Source of the DNA: Stentor coeruleus
Taxonomy: Eukaryota > Ciliophora > Heterotrichea > Heterotrichida > Stentoridae
DNA length: 64,000 nucleotides
NCBI GenBank assembly: GCA_001970955.1
Contig: MPUH01000260.1
Location: 1-64,000 of the forward strand
Direction: 5' to 3'
Every line of letters starts with the position of its first letter. Position 1 is the first letter of the stretch. Below, piece after piece: positions 32,096-42,180 of the stretch. The position numbers were made by a program, and so were the translations under genes. The notes beneath the pieces were generated by a model that was not told the origin of the DNA, ran no database searches, and worked only from the letters and a program-made list of their open reading frames with translations.

Positions 32096-33136
32096 CTAGT
32101 CTAGTATAGATTGATATAAATAAGCCTGAGATACAAGAATAAGTATTTCAATTTCGCCCCAGGATTCTGTAGGAAGTCTTGCCACAATATCTTCAAGTTG
32201 AGGTCCTGAGCTCATTAAGATCTGGTTTCTAAATATTGAGAAAAGTGCACAAGCAAGGCATACAATGAAATTATTTTGAAGTACATCATTGCTACACTTA
32301 GTTATCAGGACTTTAGAGTTCTTATTCGTAATGAGTTCGTCAAAAATCCTCAAACAAATATGAAGAGGAAAGTCTTTCAAAAAAAGGTATTTAACCCAAC
32401 GATTGAGAAAAGACATACGAATTCCTTCAACATTCATATGAAAAAGCACAGCAGAATCAAATTTTTCTAATGCTTTTATAACGCTTTCGCATAGCTGTGC
32501 TTTTTTCTTATGCAAATACGTCCTAAGAAAAATACTTGCACACCAGTAAGTATCAGCTTCTACTATGCTTATATATGATTTCTGTGGTCCTTCATCATGA
32601 ACTTCAAGGGTTTCTAAATCTACTGGGTAAAACTCTGAGAGAAATACAATGAAAAAGGGAATGACCATAGATGGAGTTGATTTTTTTTTAAGTTTCTCAT
32701 CTTTGGAAATCAAAGCAATTAGTTGCGTAAGCGAGTTCTGTACAACTTTGTTTTTGAATAAATCGTGCTTCGGAAATGAATTGAGAATTATTTTGAAGGG
32801 TTTTACTTTTCTAGAAGAAACTTGCAAAGACTTAAGTTTTTCCAAATATTCTGCACGTTTTGCTTGGAGTTCTTCGGATCTATTCTGTTTGTCAGGGTTT
32901 TCGTAGCCTAGGATAAGTCTCCATATCTGTGCTCTTGTCATAGGGCATTCTAGCCCCTGCCAACTGACCTTTTTTAATTCTATGATGTCAACAATGTCTT
33001 GACATAAAATATTTTGAATCACATCTTGAGCTTCTTTTTTAGCTGAATAGCTATATTGAAATTACTTGTTTTCAAGAGGTGAATTATAGGTATCGTTTGA
33101 GTATACTATGCCGTTGCGTGACGGATTAATAGCCAT
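32096..33136 (-). CDS. TBC-domain (TBC1D22-like) protein, catalytic fingers lost, 341 aa, one intron
   Basis: Exon 1 is 33136-33066 (ATG, MAINPSRNG start), the intron is 33051-33065 and exon 2 ends at 32096. Without exon 1 the frame has no ATG. TBC motifs are clear: WQGLECPMTRAQIWRLILGY, then PFFIVFLSEF and IVEADTYWCASIFL, and a LRIFDELI-like segment, in TBC1D22 order. Active RabGAPs need an Arg in IxxDxxR and a Gln in YxQ. Here these positions read IILNSFP and a KKK stretch before PFF, so both are absent. The protein is predicted unable to stimulate GTP hydrolysis and may act as a Rab-binding scaffold. The C-terminus is shorter than usual. Confidence 0.85.
33051..33065 (-). other. 15-nt spliceosomal intron
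   Basis: Reads GTAATTTCAATATAG on the minus strand, with A at position 10, in phase 2. It supplies an ATG-containing first exon to the TBC gene. Confidence 0.85.
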
Positions 33137-33940
33137 TTATTATGATATTATATATTTTTTGTCTCTGCTTCTAAAAGTTTTGTCTTATAAAGTTGAGGAT
33201 TTCTGTTGTGTAAATTTTTTTTTTGCCACTAGGAATTTTTGGCAACTAAGTTTTCATAGTAAAGTAGGTTTAGGAAGTGTTATGAAGAGAATTAACATGC
33301 ATATTTTTGAAAGTTTCTTATTTAAACAAATTTATTTGAATAATTCATCAATATCGCTATAATGATTTAGTTTTTATGCTTCGGGTTTCTTAATGTAGTA
33401 TGGATTAACTTTAGATAACTAGGTTTAAGTTGCTTATAGAAAAAATATTAGATTTGGGTGTGACTTAACAGCGGCGATTTTTGTGTTTGCTTTTGAATGT
33501 GTGTATTTTAGGTTTTTATAATGCTAAATTGTGTTGTTTTCGTATTTGGTGGATTTTGTAAAAAGTTTGAATTATTCTCTGAAAAAGGTATAAAACTTGC
33601 AATTATTTCACATATCTTAATAGCAAACACTCATAAGTCTTCAGTGAATATTTTTCTTGTAATAAATCTTATAATTCATGGATACTAAAAAAATCGCCAA
33701 GTAAACCTTTCTTCTTACTGTATAGTTTTACCAGTAACATTCTTTCAAGAATACCTAAAATCAGGCTTAAAAGTCCACTTAAACCTCTTAATATTATTTA
33801 TTTAAACCTAAAATACCTTCTTATCTTTATTCACACCTTTATCCTACTCTGAAAAATAAAAAATCAGCCTCAGACTTTTATATTGAGTAAAACTTTAGAG
33901 CAGATTAAATTTACTTAAATCAACCAAATTTATATTTGAA
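33137..33940. other. 0.8-kb intergenic stretch, nothing recognised
   Basis: Spacer between the 5' end of the TBC gene and the 3' end of the heat-shock-factor gene. A T/G-rich plus-strand part (33140-33560) gives way to an A/C-rich part. A short frame at 33108-33362 lies partly inside TBC exon 1 and was not called. Confidence 0.5.
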
Positions 33941-34636
33941 CTAATCATTGGAATATTCTTCTTTGAGGTCATCATTATGGCTCCCTTTTTCATAGTCTTC
34001 TTCAGACAGTTCTTCTCCAGGATACTGAGGTTCAATATTCCACAACATAGAGCTATCCTCGTGTTCTTCCATATTTTGAACCTCTTCTTTTGTCTGTTGA
34101 GCGAAATTTTGCAAGAAAAGCTCTATTTGTTTTTCCCTCTGCTTGCTTTGAAAAAGCTCAGACAATAAAACCTGATTTTGTTCAAGAACTTGGCTATACT
34201 GATTTTCAAGATTCTCAAGCATAGCTTCCATTGTATGTTGCTGAAACTGGAATTTCTGCAGTCTTTCGGCAAGGACTGAAATTCCTTCTTTATTCAATAA
34301 TCCTAATGAATCACCAGACTTCCTGTGGATTTCTTTTAATAAGTGTTTTCGATCTTTTTGAAACAGAGGATGTGAAAACTGAAGTACTTGATTATCATCA
34401 TCTTTTGTCTTGTGAAAACCATACATATTCAATTGTCGGATAAAACTAGATAGATTGCTATGCTTGAAATACTTCGGCAAAACAGTATTTGTAAAATTGA
34501 ATATATCGTATATTACAAAACTTCCTCCATCTTCTGTCCATGTGACAATGCTATTTAAAGATTCAAGGCATAATATTTCGTAAGTATTTTTGAGAAATGA
34601 AGTAGGACCGTGGCTATTGTACTTTCTGGTTCGCAT
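33941..34636 (-). CDS. Heat-shock-factor-type transcription factor, 231 aa
   Basis: Residues about 10-105 are an HSF DNA-binding domain: FLKNTYEILC, IVTWTEDGGSFVIYD, the recognition-helix motif KHSNLSSFIRQLNMYGFHK and FSHPLFQKDRKHLLKEI. A coiled coil (about 115-190, rich in Leu and Gln) is the expected HR-A/B trimerisation region. The last 35 residues are acidic (EELSEEDYEKG), a possible activation tail. HSFs trimerise and bind nGAAn repeats in the nucleus. The protein is short compared with animal HSF1 but typical for protists. A decayed relative lies at 55.7-56.1 kb. Confidence 0.93.
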   Translation of the reverse strand: MRTRKYNSHGPTSFLKNTYEILCLESLNSIVTWTEDGGSFVIYDIFNFTNTVLPKYFKHSNLSSFIRQLNMYGFHKTKDDDNQVLQFSHPLFQKDRKHLLKEIHRKSGDSLGLLNKEGISVLAERLQKFQFQQHTMEAMLENLENQYSQVLEQNQVLLSELFQSKQREKQIELFLQNFAQQTKEEVQNMEEHEDSSMLWNIEPQYPGEELSEEDYEKGSHNDDLKEEYSND

Positions 34637-35633
34637 TATATATTAGTATTCTTTGACCATTAATTAAGATATGTGCTGTACATGATTTATATGATATTGT
34701 TTTTGATAAACATAAATTGTTTATCAGATTTAAAGCTGTAAAAGAATGAAAATATTGTATAGGGACATAATGTAAAAGGAAGATTAAAAGCGAAATACTG
34801 TTTGGATATCAATTAAGAAACTGTGATATAAGAATTATATCAGGTGGATTATGTTCAGAACGGAAAATGTGGTATTTTTTAACAGAATGTAAAGATGTAA
34901 AAAAAATGTATTTTGAATATGATTTTAATTAGATGAATGTTGGGAATTTAATCAGATTAGTTTATAGTTGAAATTTTTATGGGATTTAAATGATTGTGAA
35001 AGGTTGAAATATTTAAAGACTTGTTGTTTGTCAATTTTAATATAATTATAAGAAAAATAGTTAATTAGGTTATGCTATAAAATGCTATAAAATTTTTATA
35101 TTATTCAAGATATTGCTTACTAATTTAGTTTATGAGGGTGAAAATTAAGAATCTTTGTGATTTGTTTTGAGAGAATATATTTTTAAGCTTTTTAGATAAT
35201 GTTTTCCCTAATTATCGCACCATGGATTTAAAAGGCAAATTATTAAGTTATAAAAATATGATGATGATTTTAAAAGTATTTTAATAGGTCGAAACTATAA
35301 ATCAAGTATCTTAAGTTCATCTAAAAATATCCTAAATTCCTAGATAAAAACATAAAATCAAAGCAAATGCTCAAGAATAAAACTAAAATTAGTTTAAAGA
35401 TAAATTTAACTGAAAACTTAGATAAAGAAACTAAAATACAAAAGTTTAAACATAAAACCCATAACTATTCATTAAATATTTAAAATATACTATCTTAACA
35501 TCCATTCTAAGAATATTTATACTAAAAAATATAAACCCCAATCCTAATACTAATCAAATCTTATACACCAAAATTGTACTAAAATATTTTTTTATCTTAC
35601 TAAAAATATAAACTTATAAATTTTTCTATATAT
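34637..35633. other. 1-kb intergenic stretch, nothing recognised
   Basis: AT-rich spacer containing the divergent promoters of the HSF gene and the small basic-protein gene. No frame, repeat or RNA is recognised. Confidence 0.5.
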
Positions 35634-36095
35634 ATGGAAACCATAAGAATCAAATTCTTATTGTACATATTTCGTGCATCATTTAGAATAATTTTCCAGC
35701 GATGGAAAACACTATCTAAAGAAAAAACTTTCGCTTACAAGTTTTCACGTATGAAAAGGCTTATCCAAGCTCCAACTCCACAGATAAAAACTCAAAATTG
35801 CCCACAGCAAACAAAACATAGATCAATATCAAAAACACGTGTAAAAATATATAACAAGGCTAAAAGGAAAAAAAAAGACAATTCTTTTACTGGATTTAAA
35901 AAATCTAATGAAGTTAGAAAAAAATCTAAAGATTTCGATGCTCAAGCTCAGCGTTGGAGTTATTCTGGTGATCGCTGCAAATATATTTCTAATGATTTCC
36001 AGAGTTTTATAAAAGATGATGAAGAAATCGCTATTGTTTCAAGTTGTGTTGGTAAACAAGGATTTTTGAAGTTATTTAAAGGTTTTAAAACATAG
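35634..36095 (+). CDS. Small basic protein, 153 aa, unknown
   Basis: ATG at 35634, TAA-free frame to the stop at 36093-36095. It is strongly basic (KAKRKKKDNS, KKSNEVRKKSKDF) with a hydrophobic or amphipathic start (IRIKFLLYIFRASFRIIF) that could be a membrane or mitochondrial targeting segment. The C-terminal third is more balanced and looks folded. No family is recognised. It is convergent with the next gene at 110 bp. Confidence 0.65.
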   Translation: METIRIKFLLYIFRASFRIIFQRWKTLSKEKTFAYKFSRMKRLIQAPTPQIKTQNCPQQTKHRSISKTRVKIYNKAKRKKKDNSFTGFKKSNEVRKKSKDFDAQAQRWSYSGDRCKYISNDFQSFIKDDEEIAIVSSCVGKQGFLKLFKGFKT

Positions 36096-36206
36096 GATTA
36101 TTCAATAATTTTTTTTTGTAAAAAGTGTTAGAAAATATTAACTTAATTTATGATTTAGAATTGAATTTCTTAGTTTGTATTTTTTAATAATTTTATAGTT
36201 TTATTA

Positions 36207-38600
36207 TTAGTCTTTGTATTTTAATAATTGGGTTTTTAAAGGGTATCTTATTCCAAAAACTTTATGTTTTATTGCCATAACTCTTTTAAGATGTTCACAT
36301 ATTTCTTCACATTCTCTATTATGACCAATAAGCGAATTCTGTATATGCGCTCTTGTGCTTTTTGGTAATGATGTATATTCTTCTTCACAAAAAACTTTTT
36401 TAATAAGCATTTTTTGTTTTTTCTGAACATCTGTAGATAAGGATTTTAGATTTTCATCAGTTTTATCAGTCATATCAGTAATTTTTCTTATATCTTCGCA
36501 AATGCTTTTTGGAGAATCGTAAGGCATATCTATTAACGCTTTAACTTCTTCAGGTATTTCACTTTTTGCTTTTGATGAAGTGTGATTATCTTGAATCAAA
36601 TTACTTATAAATGCTTTTAGTGTTGAAAAATCTTCAGGGCAAAGTAGACTTTCGAAATAACTTTCGAAATTGTTTATGTCTATTTCTTCGGATATGTTTT
36701 TTGAATAGTTAAGTTTAGACTTTTTCTTTATGTTTTCTGAGAAAAAATTGTTATCTGGGTCAATTGGGGTGACTATTTTTGATTTTTTAAGATCTGATTT
36801 TTTAAAATCATGTTTTTTAGATAGTTTTAGTTTTTTACCTTTACTGTCATTTGGTTCTTCAATTGCATTTTCAGATGATTCGTCATTTATTGGATTTTCT
36901 TTTATATGACGAGTTGTATTTAGAATTTTTTTTAACTTTCTAGGTACAGTTATTGTAGCGGATTTAAATTCTTCTGGAACTTGTTTTAAATGCTCAAACT
37001 TTTTAGTTTTTTGTTTTCTTTTTAATAAATGATTATTACTTGAGTCTTCACAATTTATATCAAAATCAATACTAGGATTTTTTTTTTTCTGTTTCTTTTT
37101 ATGATTTACTAATTCTAAAACTCTTCCTTCATCAGTTTCATCTTCAGAAAATTTTTCATCATAATATTCAAGAGGATTCCCAGGGTTGTTTTGATTAAAT
37201 TGTTTTTTATCATCATTTAAATCATGAGTTATTTTTTGAGCCTTTGCATTGTTTGATAATATTTCTTTAGTGTTCATACTATTTTCATTTTTCATATTTC
37301 TCAATGTATTTTCTTTACTTTTTTGTGACTCTTCAGTAATTTGACCGACTTCATTTTTATAATCATCATCTTCAGATACAAATTTTACTACATTTGATAT
37401 TTTATTGATTATATTTTCATCAATATCTTTGCTATTTTTAACTTCTTGAGCCAATACATTAAAATTTACTGATTTAAATTTAAATGGTTTGCCTGTTTGG
37501 ATAACCCAGGCATCAGATATATCTTTAAGTTTAGTTTCAGCGGTTTTCCACATGATTTTTGTGTTAAATGCTAGGGTATCCAGTGTGGCAATTTTATTTT
37601 GAACTTTTAAGTACTTTGAATTAACAACATCTAACTGTAGTTTTAGAGTTTCTTCTTTTTTCTTTAGAATAATACTAGTTTTTCTATGATCTTCTTGAGT
37701 TTCGTTATTGTGTGAAGCTATAGAATTTCCTTCTTTTTGTTGAGATTCTAATCTAAGGGTGAGTTTTTTAACTTCTTCTTTTAAGCTTTTATTCTCATCT
37801 AAAAGATCGTTAAATTCTTTTTTTTTTCTTACAAGGCTTATTTCAGTATCGAAACTCACATAATCATAGTATTCCTTTGTTGGCCTTCTAAATACCTCTG
37901 TTTGAATTTCTTTATCAATTTTAGAAATTATTTTAAACCCTTTTTGCATCTCTTTTAAAATTTCAATTTCTTGTTCGATATCCTCTTTATTATCTCCATC
38001 TTCAACAGCACTTCTAAAAACTTCTATATTAATCTCTGGAAGGTTAAAATTCTGAAAAATTGATGGGATGTCAGTTTGTATCACTTTGAGTTTATCATAA
38101 ATTTCATTTAGTTTTTTAGTTAGTTTTCCAATTTTGACTCTTTTAATTGATTTTTTAAGGTTTAAAAATTTTAAAACTTCAAGGTCTCTTATCATATAAT
38201 TACTTTTTTCTTCTTCCTCTGTTTGAGTAGAAAAATCAGCAAAAGTTTTAGAATTTTTACTTGAGATAACTGATGAAGTCACAGTTTTATAGGAAACTCT
38301 TTTCATAATTTTTTCCCAACCATGAACTCCACGTAGTATTTTAAAACCAAGTACTGGATTTTTTTGTTTAACAAGTAATGCTATTGATTCCAAATACCCT
38401 TTATATGGCTCAAAATCATAGGATTTTGAGTTAAGTGCTGAAATCTCACTTGAATCTAGTTCAATTTCCAAACGGGCTAACTCTTTTTCTATAATATCTT
38501 CAGTTTTATGAGGGGTTTCGCAAGTAGGCTTTAAAAGTTGTTCTGGTGAAGAATCACGTGGTCTAGAGTTTTTCCATATGTTAGGAAAACCTTTTTTCAT
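36207..38600 (-). CDS. Large Lys/Glu-rich coiled-coil and disordered protein, 797 aa
   Basis: ATG at 38600-38598, TAA at 36209-36207. Residues 30-130 look globular (LLVKQKNPVLGFKILRGVHG). Coiled coil runs from about 195 to 370. Residues 400-640 are low-complexity and basic, with NLS-like patches (KKQKKKN, KRKQKTKK). The last ~130 residues look helical and folded (EEVKALIDMPYDSPKSICED; CEEICEHLKRVMAIKHKVFG). Nuclear location is suggested by the basic clusters, but no family or activity is recognised. Confidence 0.75.
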   Translation of the reverse strand: MKKGFPNIWKNSRPRDSSPEQLLKPTCETPHKTEDIIEKELARLEIELDSSEISALNSKSYDFEPYKGYLESIALLVKQKNPVLGFKILRGVHGWEKIMKRVSYKTVTSSVISSKNSKTFADFSTQTEEEEKSNYMIRDLEVLKFLNLKKSIKRVKIGKLTKKLNEIYDKLKVIQTDIPSIFQNFNLPEINIEVFRSAVEDGDNKEDIEQEIEILKEMQKGFKIISKIDKEIQTEVFRRPTKEYYDYVSFDTEISLVRKKKEFNDLLDENKSLKEEVKKLTLRLESQQKEGNSIASHNNETQEDHRKTSIILKKKEETLKLQLDVVNSKYLKVQNKIATLDTLAFNTKIMWKTAETKLKDISDAWVIQTGKPFKFKSVNFNVLAQEVKNSKDIDENIINKISNVVKFVSEDDDYKNEVGQITEESQKSKENTLRNMKNENSMNTKEILSNNAKAQKITHDLNDDKKQFNQNNPGNPLEYYDEKFSEDETDEGRVLELVNHKKKQKKKNPSIDFDINCEDSSNNHLLKRKQKTKKFEHLKQVPEEFKSATITVPRKLKKILNTTRHIKENPINDESSENAIEEPNDSKGKKLKLSKKHDFKKSDLKKSKIVTPIDPDNNFFSENIKKKSKLNYSKNISEEIDINNFESYFESLLCPEDFSTLKAFISNLIQDNHTSSKAKSEIPEEVKALIDMPYDSPKSICEDIRKITDMTDKTDENLKSLSTDVQKKQKMLIKKVFCEEEYTSLPKSTRAHIQNSLIGHNRECEEICEHLKRVMAIKHKVFGIRYPLKTQLLKYKD

Positions 38601-39104
38601 ATACTTTTATTAACCTAAAATAAAACAGAATTTATAATATTACCTTTGTGCTAAACTATTATAGATTATCAAATACAACTACTAGTTTGCAATCATTTTA
38701 TAGTCCTTATGATTCTTTCTTTATTATTTTGACTTATTCTTTCTTTGATTCATCATTTTTTATAGCAGAATATTTCTTGTATAGACAAAAGAATTTGTGC
38801 TACTTCATACAAAAAAAGTTGAGTTTATTTATAATATACTGCGCTATATATCATTTGATCCATAGTATAAATTAATTTTTCTTAATCATAAATTCTGTTC
38901 AATAAATTCATTTAAAATCACTTCCTCGATACTCTTATTTTATTACTTCTCAAACTTAAAGATTTCTTTAACTTCACAAATAGAAAATTCCCACTGTAAG
39001 TTTTTTGATACACTAATATAAAAGGTCAGGGTCTTTTAAGTTATCATGGAATTTTTTATTATTCATAGTTTTTCAATAATATCATATTTTATCCTAATAC
39101 ATTA
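38601..39104. other. 0.5-kb intergenic stretch, nothing recognised
   Basis: AT-rich spacer between two minus-strand genes. A 75-codon plus-strand frame at 38648-38875 has random-looking composition and was rejected. Confidence 0.5.
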
Positions 39105-39461
39105 TTATCTAGATTTTATATACTTAACCTTTTGTTTCTTTTTCTTTTGAGAATCCTCATCTTCAACTTCTTCTTCTTTAGCCCCAGTTGAATTAGCCCA
39201 AACCAAAAAGTATTTAAATGCAAAATACCCAAAATAAAGAGGAACACAAGCATAAATAAGCCAAAAGTAGTCAGAAAGGACACACAAAGCTTGAACTGCT
39301 AGGTTAATCACATATAAATCTTGATAATATTCATAACCCACACCCATTTCTAAAGCACTACGAATTCCCATATAACTAACTCTGTTCATTAAGCAAAAGA
39401 AAAGAAATTCTGCCACTCTCGCTATCCCAATGCTATCAAAAGCCCAGATAAATTTAAACAT
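39105..39461 (-). CDS. TMEM208/SND2-like ER membrane protein, 118 aa
   Basis: The product is 118 residues with hydrophobic helices at about 10-30, 50-65 and 62-90, and a charged, Lys-rich C-terminal tail (SQKKKKQKVKYIKS). The block DLYVINLAVQALCVLSDYFW, followed by LIYACVPLYFGYFAFKYF, corresponds to the central TMEM208/Snd2 signature (a VQxLSxxSxYxW-like motif, then P-x-x-x-x-Y). TMEM208/Snd2 assists SRP-independent insertion of membrane proteins at the ER. It is shorter than human TMEM208 (173 aa), mainly at the N-terminus. It is divergent from the next gene with 165 bp between ATGs. Confidence 0.78.
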   Translation of the reverse strand: MFKFIWAFDSIGIARVAEFLFFCLMNRVSYMGIRSALEMGVGYEYYQDLYVINLAVQALCVLSDYFWLIYACVPLYFGYFAFKYFLVWANSTGAKEEEVEDEDSQKKKKQKVKYIKSR

Positions 39462-39626
39462 AAGATAATAGAGCTATTTATATCTTACATTGATCCCTAA
39501 AAGAATGTTGAAATAGATATAAATCTTTGATTGAGACTCTTTTTGGTTCTTTTTAGCTGACTGGTTCGCCTAAATGTTAATCACCATTTATTTAGGATTA
39601 TAAATTTTTTATTCATTTGGATTATC

Positions 39627-39854
39627 ATGATGAGAACTTTAACTGCAGCTACTCTTTATGGAATATTTGTAATACATTATCAATTCGGATATATTGCATA
39701 TAAGCCAATTGTAGACCCTTATCTAAATAGACCTAGTCTTGAAAGGTATAAAAAAGAAATGCCAAACGCACTGTTAGAAAATACAAATATTGATCGACAG
39801 ATATATTCAAGTTCAACAGATCCTAATATTGCATCAAGGCTTAAAAGGCGATAA
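39627..39854 (+). CDS. Small protein, 75 aa, possibly membrane-anchored
   Basis: ATG at 39627 (a double ATG) and TAA at 39852-39854. The first ~25 residues (LTAATLYGIFVIHYQFGYIA) are hydrophobic enough for a single membrane segment or mitochondrial signal; the rest is hydrophilic. Codon use and a clean 31-bp gap to the RPA2 gene on the same strand support it as real. It resembles small mitochondrial inner-membrane subunits in layout only; no family is recognised. Confidence 0.6.
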   Translation: MMRTLTAATLYGIFVIHYQFGYIAYKPIVDPYLNRPSLERYKKEMPNALLENTNIDRQIYSSSTDPNIASRLKRR

Positions 39855-39885
39855 TAATTTAATGAATTTTATTAGTTTATAAAAC

Positions 39886-40545
39886 ATGACAGATATTTCA
39901 AACAAAAACGCGGGAAATTGGAAATCTGACCCTTTGAAATCTCAGCATATAATTCCTTGTTTGCTTTTTCAGGTTCAAAATATTTGTTCTAATGGTGGAG
40001 AGGCTTGTTTGTATAGAAAAAACTTAGAATATCTTGAAGTAGTTGGGAAGACTATTAATCAGTCAAGTACAGCTTTAAGAACAGAAATTAAAATTCAAGA
40101 CCATACAGGTTTATTAACTGTAGTTTTTTTTAAAAAACATGAAGATGAAGTTGCTAAAGGAATGAAGCTTTTTGGTTTTTGTGAAAATAATTATGTTAGG
40201 ATAATTATTTCGATGAGGCAAATTCAAGATTCACTCTGTCCAGTAGGGACGTTTATTGAGAATATTCAAAGTCGTAGTATTGTGAATGAACATTATTCTA
40301 GGGTACTTTTAGCTTATGTGAAGTATAATGGAGGAGGACGAAAAGATTTGAAAGATGATATTATACATGCTATTAAAATATTAAATCCTAACAATTCGAC
40401 GAAAGGAGTGAAAATTGTTGATATTAAAGATTTTATTGGAGATTCTGCTAGTTTAAGCGATATTGAAGAAAAATGCGAAACTTTGAGGGCTGAAGGATGC
40501 TTGAGAATGGGCATTGATTGGAATCATTATTATTTCCCTTTATAA
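39886..40545 (+). CDS. RPA2: Replication protein A 32-kDa subunit, 219 aa
   Basis: Residues about 30-140 form an OB fold with the RPA2 pattern: EYLEVVGKTIN, RTEIKIQDHTGLLTVVFF, YVRIIISMRQIQDSL. The last ~55 residues (GVKIVDIKDFIGDSASLSDI, EKCETLRAEGCLRM) form the C-terminal winged helix. Length is close to the usual ~270, with a shorter N-terminal phospho-region. RPA2 with RPA1 and RPA3 binds single-stranded DNA in replication, repair and meiosis in the nucleus. The start ATG lies just 31 bp after the upstream stop. Confidence 0.83.
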   Translation: MTDISNKNAGNWKSDPLKSQHIIPCLLFQVQNICSNGGEACLYRKNLEYLEVVGKTINQSSTALRTEIKIQDHTGLLTVVFFKKHEDEVAKGMKLFGFCENNYVRIIISMRQIQDSLCPVGTFIENIQSRSIVNEHYSRVLLAYVKYNGGGRKDLKDDIIHAIKILNPNNSTKGVKIVDIKDFIGDSASLSDIEEKCETLRAEGCLRMGIDWNHYYFPL

Positions 40546-40695
40546 GGTATTTATATATTCTATTTAACAATTGAGGTTTCACTAATAAAAATTTATTGTT
40601 TCTTGATTAGTCAGTCTTAAGTATTCATAATCTTTTATAAAATTGAAACTGGGATCTTTAACCATCCTATTATATTTATTCTAACACTAAGATAA

Positions 40696-41043
40696 CTAGG
40701 AGTAATTATCTAGAAGTCGATACTTTGCTTGTATTGTCTTATATAAGACATAAATACCTAATGCTAGAAATATTAGACAACTTATCCAGTAGCGTGAACC
40801 CTCAAATGAATTGTTTTTAAATTTTTTTTCAACTCCAACTCCAAGAATTAGAACACCCAAAATACATAAAATTGAACCAAAAATTATCTGTTGTAAATCA
40901 AAGCCGTCATCGTGGCGGATTGAATAAGGTGAAATTTCATAGCATTCTGATGAACTAACTGATGCTACTTCAATTGTACGAACTGATTTTCTTTCTTCAA
41001 GCTTCTTCTCAAAGTACCTTGTTGGTGTTTTTTCATTTTCCAT
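40696..41043 (-). CDS. Two-helix membrane protein, TMEM230/TMEM134-like (DUF872), 115 aa
   Basis: A hydrophilic N-terminus of about 45 residues is followed by two hydrophobic segments (IIFGSILCILGVLILGVGVE at about 50-70; YWISCLIFLALGIYVLY at about 84-102). The loop between them ends in GSRYW, and a short cytosolic tail follows. This order, including G-x-x-YWI and L-x-x-G-x-YVL, resembles the TMEM230/TMEM134 family of vesicle membrane proteins. The match is by pattern only, so the family is tentative. Confidence 0.6.
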   Translation of the reverse strand: MENEKTPTRYFEKKLEERKSVRTIEVASVSSSECYEISPYSIRHDDGFDLQQIIFGSILCILGVLILGVGVEKKFKNNSFEGSRYWISCLIFLALGIYVLYKTIQAKYRLLDNYS

Positions 41044-41329
41044 TATATTATATTGACCTAAATGCTAATGTTAAAATATACTATGAATGATTTTAACCCT
41101 TTTAACTTATAACACTGACTTGATTAAAAAATATTTATTCTAATTACTGGGAAGTCTTTTGGTTAGTTATGATAAAGTATGTTGTAAACAAAAGTTTATT
41201 AAAAAAATGCAATTTCATGTTAATCTTTTAAATTTTTGAAGATATCATAAAAGTGGACTGATTTTAAATTTCTCTAACCTAAATACCATAATTATTTAAC
41301 CTAGTGATATTTTTTTGTTTTGCTTTGTG

Positions 41330-41520
41330 GAAGAATACAGGTCTTTGCTTTGTCCCATAACCTTCAATAGTATTAATATTAACTCCTATCATTGAATTTT
41401 AAAATATTTAATGTGATTCACTGTTCTATGAACATAATTAAATTCTTCCTAATTTTTTAGTTTTGATTAACCACGCCAAAGGTCTGTATAAATATTTGAT
41501 CTGGGATTTACGTAGTATTT
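41330..41520 (-). mobile_element. Second Merlin/IS1016-type transposase relic (short)
   Basis: On the minus strand, decayed coding blocks read SNIYTDLWRG (second catalytic Asp region, near 41495), then TVNHIKYF (near 41415) and GVNINTIEGYGTK (third acidic region, near 41370). They match the same parts of the relic at 2.3-2.9 kb but are separated by several stops and frame changes. The two relics have diverged considerably, so this one looks old. The flanking spacer 41521-42180 contains nothing else recognisable. Confidence 0.72.
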
Positions 41521-42180
41521 TATGATATTTAACAGTTTTCACTTGATCAATTTTTAACTTTAAACATAAAACATTTTTTTTTTGCATCTGAAGTTAAGTT
41601 CTTTTCTGTCTTTTTTCAAAAAATAAGTAAATGTGTAATTTAACTGTTAAATATCTAAAAAAATGTTTTTGTCTTTTATATCAATAATTTTTACTCATAC
41701 TCAGCACTTACTTGAATCTTATTTAATAAGAAATGAAACTAATTTTTAATTAACCCAGTCATTATTAACAGAAATTATTTGAAATATTTTTATTTTGAAT
41801 TTGGTATCGTTGTTTAGATATCATAATGCACTAAGCGATGATAAAATCTTTTTTTATAATAAAATTATTAATATCTTTCAATTTCTTGATTTAATTATTT
41901 GCATAGATGCCGCAAAATAAACTGAATAAATATTAATCATTCACTAATTGCCAAAATATTAATACCTTTACACTAATTGCATAATACTCTAAAGAGGTGA
42001 GGAAGAAGTGTGTAATAAAAGCCATAAGGTAAGATAAGATTTTAACACAAATATCCGTCCAGTACTTTTCACTTAAATTTTTGGAATAAAAAAAGAAAAA
42101 AAAAAAAATCTCCAAGCATTCTTAGCTTTATCTTAAAAAATATGATATTGAAATCTAATAAAAAAAAACGAGTATAAATA
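41521..42180. other. Intergenic, nothing recognised
   Basis: AT-rich 3' flank of the NDR kinase gene, including a poly-A/T tract at 42091-42108. A short minus-strand frame (41933-42115) lacks an ATG and was rejected. Confidence 0.5.

Noticed and set aside
38648-38875. 75-codon plus-strand frame
   Set aside because: Composition is typical of AT-rich noncoding DNA, with no motif and no intron-supported extension.
41933-42115. 60-codon minus-strand frame with hydrophobic stretches
   Set aside because: No ATG; it begins in a poly-T tract and looks like chance hydrophobic translation of AT-rich DNA.
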